Shown piece by piece: positions 4,907 through 6,796 of a stretch of 6,796 nucleotides of DNA (position 1 is the stretch's first letter; each line of letters opens with the position of its first letter). The notes under the pieces were generated by a model. That model saw only the letters and a list, made by a program, of their open reading frames with translations. It did no database searches and was not told the origin of the DNA. The position numbers were made by a program, and so were the translations under genes. Source of the DNA: an uncultured Ligilactobacillus sp. (lineage in GTDB: Bacteria > Bacillota > Bacilli > Lactobacillales > Lactobacillaceae); NCBI GenBank assembly GCA_934215475.1, contig CAKPZY010000064.1:1-6796 (forward strand). Reading direction: 5' to 3'.

Positions 4907-6094
4907 ATGTCAGAACGTAGTTATGATTTTTTGATGCCGAGCGTTAATTTCTTTGGCCCGGGTGTCATAGCAAAAATCGGTGAAAGAGCTAAGATGCTGG
5001 GTATGAAAAAACCAGTCATCGTCACCGACAAGTTCCTGGAAAATATGGAGGGCGGTGCCGTTAAGCAGACTCTTGCTTCTTTAGACAAATCAGGTGTGGA
5101 TTACGTAATTTATAACGGGGTTGAACCTAATCCAAAGATCCATAACATTGAAGAAGTTAAGGCCCTTTTTGAAAAAGAAAATGCAGATTCAATTATCACT
5201 ATTGGTGGCGGATCTGCCCATGATACGGGTAAGGGCGCCGGAATCATTTTGACCAATGGCGGTGATATTACTAAGTTAGCCGGGATTGAAACGCTGGACA
5301 ATGCATTACCTCCGTTGATTGCTGTTAATACCACAGCCGGTACTGGCTCTGAGCTGACACGGCACGCAGTTATTACTAATGAAAAGACACATTTGAAATT
5401 TGTTGTTGTTTCATGGCGCAACATTCCATTAGTATCATTCAATGATCCAAGTTTGATGTTGGATGTTCCTAAGGGATTAACGGCTGCTACCGGGATGGAT
5501 GCGTTTGTTCAATCGATCGAGCCATATGTTTCCGTCGACCATAACCCGATCACTGATTCGCAGTGTATTGAGGCCATCAAGTTGATCGAAACTGGTTTGC
5601 GCGAAGCAGTCGCTAATGGTCATAATTTGAATGCCCGGACTAAGATGGTTGAAGCTGAGATGTTAGCCGGAATGGCTTTCAATAACGCTAACCTAGGCTA
5701 TGTTCATGCGATGGCTCACCAATTAGGCGGCCAGTATGATGCACCGCATGGTGTTTGCTGTGCCTTACTGCTTCCGTACGTTGAAAAGTATAATTTGATC
5801 GCTGACCCACAAAGATTTGCTGAATTAGCTGAGTTTATGGGTGAGAATACGGAAGGTCTATCCACTCGTGATGCAGCTGAACTGTCCATTAAGGGAATGA
5901 AGCAAATGTCAGATGATGTTGGTATTCCAAGTACTATCAAAGACATTGGCGCAAAGCCTGAGGACTTCGAGTTGATGGCTGAAAATGCTTTGAAGGATGG
6001 AAATGCTGCTTCTAATCCGCGCGTCGGGACCAAAGAAGATATTGTAAAGATTTTCCAGGCTGCCTATGATGGTAATTTGGACTTCTCATTCTAG
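4907..6094 (+). CDS. dhaT: 1,3-propanediol dehydrogenase family, iron-type alcohol dehydrogenase (group III)
   Basis: Reduces 3-hydroxypropionaldehyde (or propanal and similar aldehydes) with NADH in the cytosol, recycling NAD+. The 395 residues match DhaT along the whole length: YDFLMPSVNFFGPG at the N-terminus, GVEPNPK (71-77), the nucleotide-binding GGGSAHDTGKG (100-110), AVNTTAGTGSELTRH (139-153), FVVVSWRNIP (165-174), TGMDAF (195-200), AFNNANLGYVHAMAHQLGG (257-275), DAPHG (278-282) and LKDGNAASNPR (362-372). Metal ligands expected from DhaT and FucO are D198, H267 and H281, but the second ligand His (4 after the Asp) is Gln202. I recall related lactobacillar sequences with Gln here, so this may be a lineage trait rather than damage. 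AGGAGG at 4892-4897 is 9 bases from ATG. It is followed by its own terminator and then the dehydratase gene, whose aldehyde product it would reduce. Substrate preference cannot be read from sequence. Confidence 0.9.
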   Translation: MSERSYDFLMPSVNFFGPGVIAKIGERAKMLGMKKPVIVTDKFLENMEGGAVKQTLASLDKSGVDYVIYNGVEPNPKIHNIEEVKALFEKENADSIITIGGGSAHDTGKGAGIILTNGGDITKLAGIETLDNALPPLIAVNTTAGTGSELTRHAVITNEKTHLKFVVVSWRNIPLVSFNDPSLMLDVPKGLTAATGMDAFVQSIEPYVSVDHNPITDSQCIEAIKLIETGLREAVANGHNLNARTKMVEAEMLAGMAFNNANLGYVHAMAHQLGGQYDAPHGVCCALLLPYVEKYNLIADPQRFAELAEFMGENTEGLSTRDAAELSIKGMKQMSDDVGIPSTIKDIGAKPEDFELMAENALKDGNAASNPRVGTKEDIVKIFQAAYDGNLDFSF

Positions 6095-6106
6095 CAATTA
6101 AACTCA

Positions 6107-6157
6107 AAGAGGACTGAAAACTGATTTCTTTTAGTTTTTAGTCCTCTTGTTATTTTT
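6107..6157 (+). terminator. Strong intrinsic terminator after dhaT
   Basis: AAGAGGACTGAAAACT (6107-6122) pairs with AGTTTTTAGTCCTCTT (6133-6148) through 16 pairs with one G-U wobble and a 10-base loop, then GTTATTTTT. It separates dhaT from the dehydratase gene, so the latter needs read-through or its own promoter. Confidence 0.85.
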
Positions 6158-6177
6158 AGTAGTAGTTTGCTTAAAGC

Positions 6178-6208
6178 TATCAGACATAATGATAACAAAA
6201 AGAGGACT
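6178..6208 (+). promoter_or_regulatory. Leader of the dehydratase gene: small hairpin and a ribosome binding site repeating the terminator arm
   Basis: TATCA (6178-6182) can pair with TGATA (6190-6194). AAAGAGGACT (6199-6208), which contains the ribosome binding site AGAGGA 8 bases before ATG 6215, is an exact 10-base copy of 6106-6115. It is therefore complementary over 9 bases to the terminator 3' arm (6140-6148). I found no well-spaced -35/-10 pair in 6158-6200: TTGCTT (6167) and CATAAT (6185) are only 12 bases apart. Confidence 0.45.
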
Positions 6209-6214
6209 TAAATC

Positions 6215-6796
6215 ATGAAAAGACAAAAAAGATTTGAAAAGTTGGAGCAGCGTCCTGTTCATTTGGATGGTCTAGTTCAAGAATGGGATGATGAAGGCTT
6301 TGTTGCGATGAACAGTAAAAATGACCCAGCCCCAAGCATTAAAGTTCAAAATGGCCAGATCATAGAACTTGATGGTAAAAAGCAAGAGGATTTTGATCTG
6401 ATCGACAAATATATCGTAGAATATGGGATCGATGCAAAACAGGCCACCAAAACCATGAAAATGAGTGCGGTTAAAATTGCCAATATGCTATGTAACCCTA
6501 ATGTCCCACGCAAGAAATTAGTTCAGATCGCAAATGGCTTAACCCCGGCCAAAGCTGAAGCTGTGATCAGTGAAATGAACTTTGCCGAGATGATCATGGC
6601 TACTCAAAAGATGCGTCCGAGAAGAACTCCGATGAACCAATGTCATATCACCAATACTTTAGATAACCCGGTCGAGCTGGCCGCAGATGCTGCCGAAGCA
6701 GCTGCCAGGGAATTTGCAGAACAGGAAACGACACCTGCGATCGCAAGGTATGCGCCGTTAAATGCTATCTCGATCCTGGTAGGCTCACAGACTTCA
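6215..6796 (+). CDS. pduC: Coenzyme-B12-dependent diol/glycerol dehydratase, large (alpha) subunit, 5' part
   Basis: The alpha subunit binds adenosylcobalamin and substrate in the alpha2-beta2-gamma2 enzyme that turns glycerol into 3-hydroxypropionaldehyde or 1,2-propanediol into propanal by a radical mechanism. The 194 visible residues match the family from the first residue: MKRQKRFEKLEQRPV, EGFVAMNSKNDP, LDGK, DFDLIDKYI, IANMLCNPNV, LTPAKAEAV, the QKMRPRRTPMNQCHITN block, DNPVELAADAAEA, EQETTPAIARYAP and ILVGSQ. Active-site residues expected in this part are present: Q142, H144 and E171, matching Q141, H143 and E170 of the Klebsiella oxytoca enzyme. NQCH resembles glycerol dehydratases, while other positions are closer to diol dehydratase, so dhaB1/gldC is an equally fair name. 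About 360 residues and the beta and gamma subunits would lie beyond the window. No microcompartment shell gene lies between it and dhaT. Confidence 0.93.
   Translation, partial: MKRQKRFEKLEQRPVHLDGLVQEWDDEGFVAMNSKNDPAPSIKVQNGQIIELDGKKQEDFDLIDKYIVEYGIDAKQATKTMKMSAVKIANMLCNPNVPRKKLVQIANGLTPAKAEAVISEMNFAEMIMATQKMRPRRTPMNQCHITNTLDNPVELAADAAEAAAREFAEQETTPAIARYAPLNAISILVGSQTS

Noticed and set aside
5110..6033. Minus-strand open frames of 105-110 codons inside dhaT.
   Set aside because: They are antisense shadows of a strongly conserved gene and lack ribosome binding sites.

Overview
The window looks like a chromosomal accessory region of a Lactobacillaceae species. The clues are AT-rich low-GC Firmicutes codon usage, strong AGGAGG ribosome binding sites, a histidine T-box in front of hisZ, and a dhaT plus B12-dependent diol/glycerol dehydratase pair as found in several heterofermentative lactobacilli. 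The genus call is inference from protein resemblance; no rRNA or other marker is present.

Left part (1-1734): the last 20 codons of a probable transposase, then an unrecognised 170-residue acidic protein, then an intact histidinol-phosphatase of the PHP family (hisK) with a GTG start.

Middle (1735-4100): a zone of gene decay. A complete histidine-specific T-box leader (promoter, specifier CAC, UGGG bulge, antiterminator and terminator) precedes a hisZ that has an in-frame TAA at codon 57. At about codon 92 hisZ runs straight into a glucarate dehydratase gene lacking its first 80 or so codons. The joint keeps one reading frame, and all catalytic barrel residues of GudD survive. Directly after the gudD stop lies the C-terminal 45% of a carbamate kinase, itself broken by a stop. 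No other his gene is visible, so the T-box now commands a 56-residue stub and pseudogene RNA. A bidirectional terminator closes the zone.

Right part (4100-6796): a minus-strand DUF4430 (transcobalamin-like C-terminal domain) lipoprotein is divergent from dhaT (1,3-propanediol dehydrogenase family). After a strong terminator comes the 5' part of the large subunit of coenzyme-B12-dependent diol/glycerol dehydratase, cut by the window end. The dehydratase makes 3-hydroxypropionaldehyde from glycerol (or propanal from 1,2-propanediol) and DhaT reduces the aldehyde, regenerating NAD+. The divergent intergenic region carries two different perfect inverted repeats, each bracketing one promoter, which suggests dedicated regulators.

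I found no CRISPR array, tRNA, rRNA or complete mobile element. The most notable items are the T-box/hisZ/gudD chimera, the paired inverted repeats around the divergent promoters, the His-to-Gln change at a metal-ligand position of DhaT, and the possible pairing between the dhaT terminator and the dehydratase ribosome binding site.
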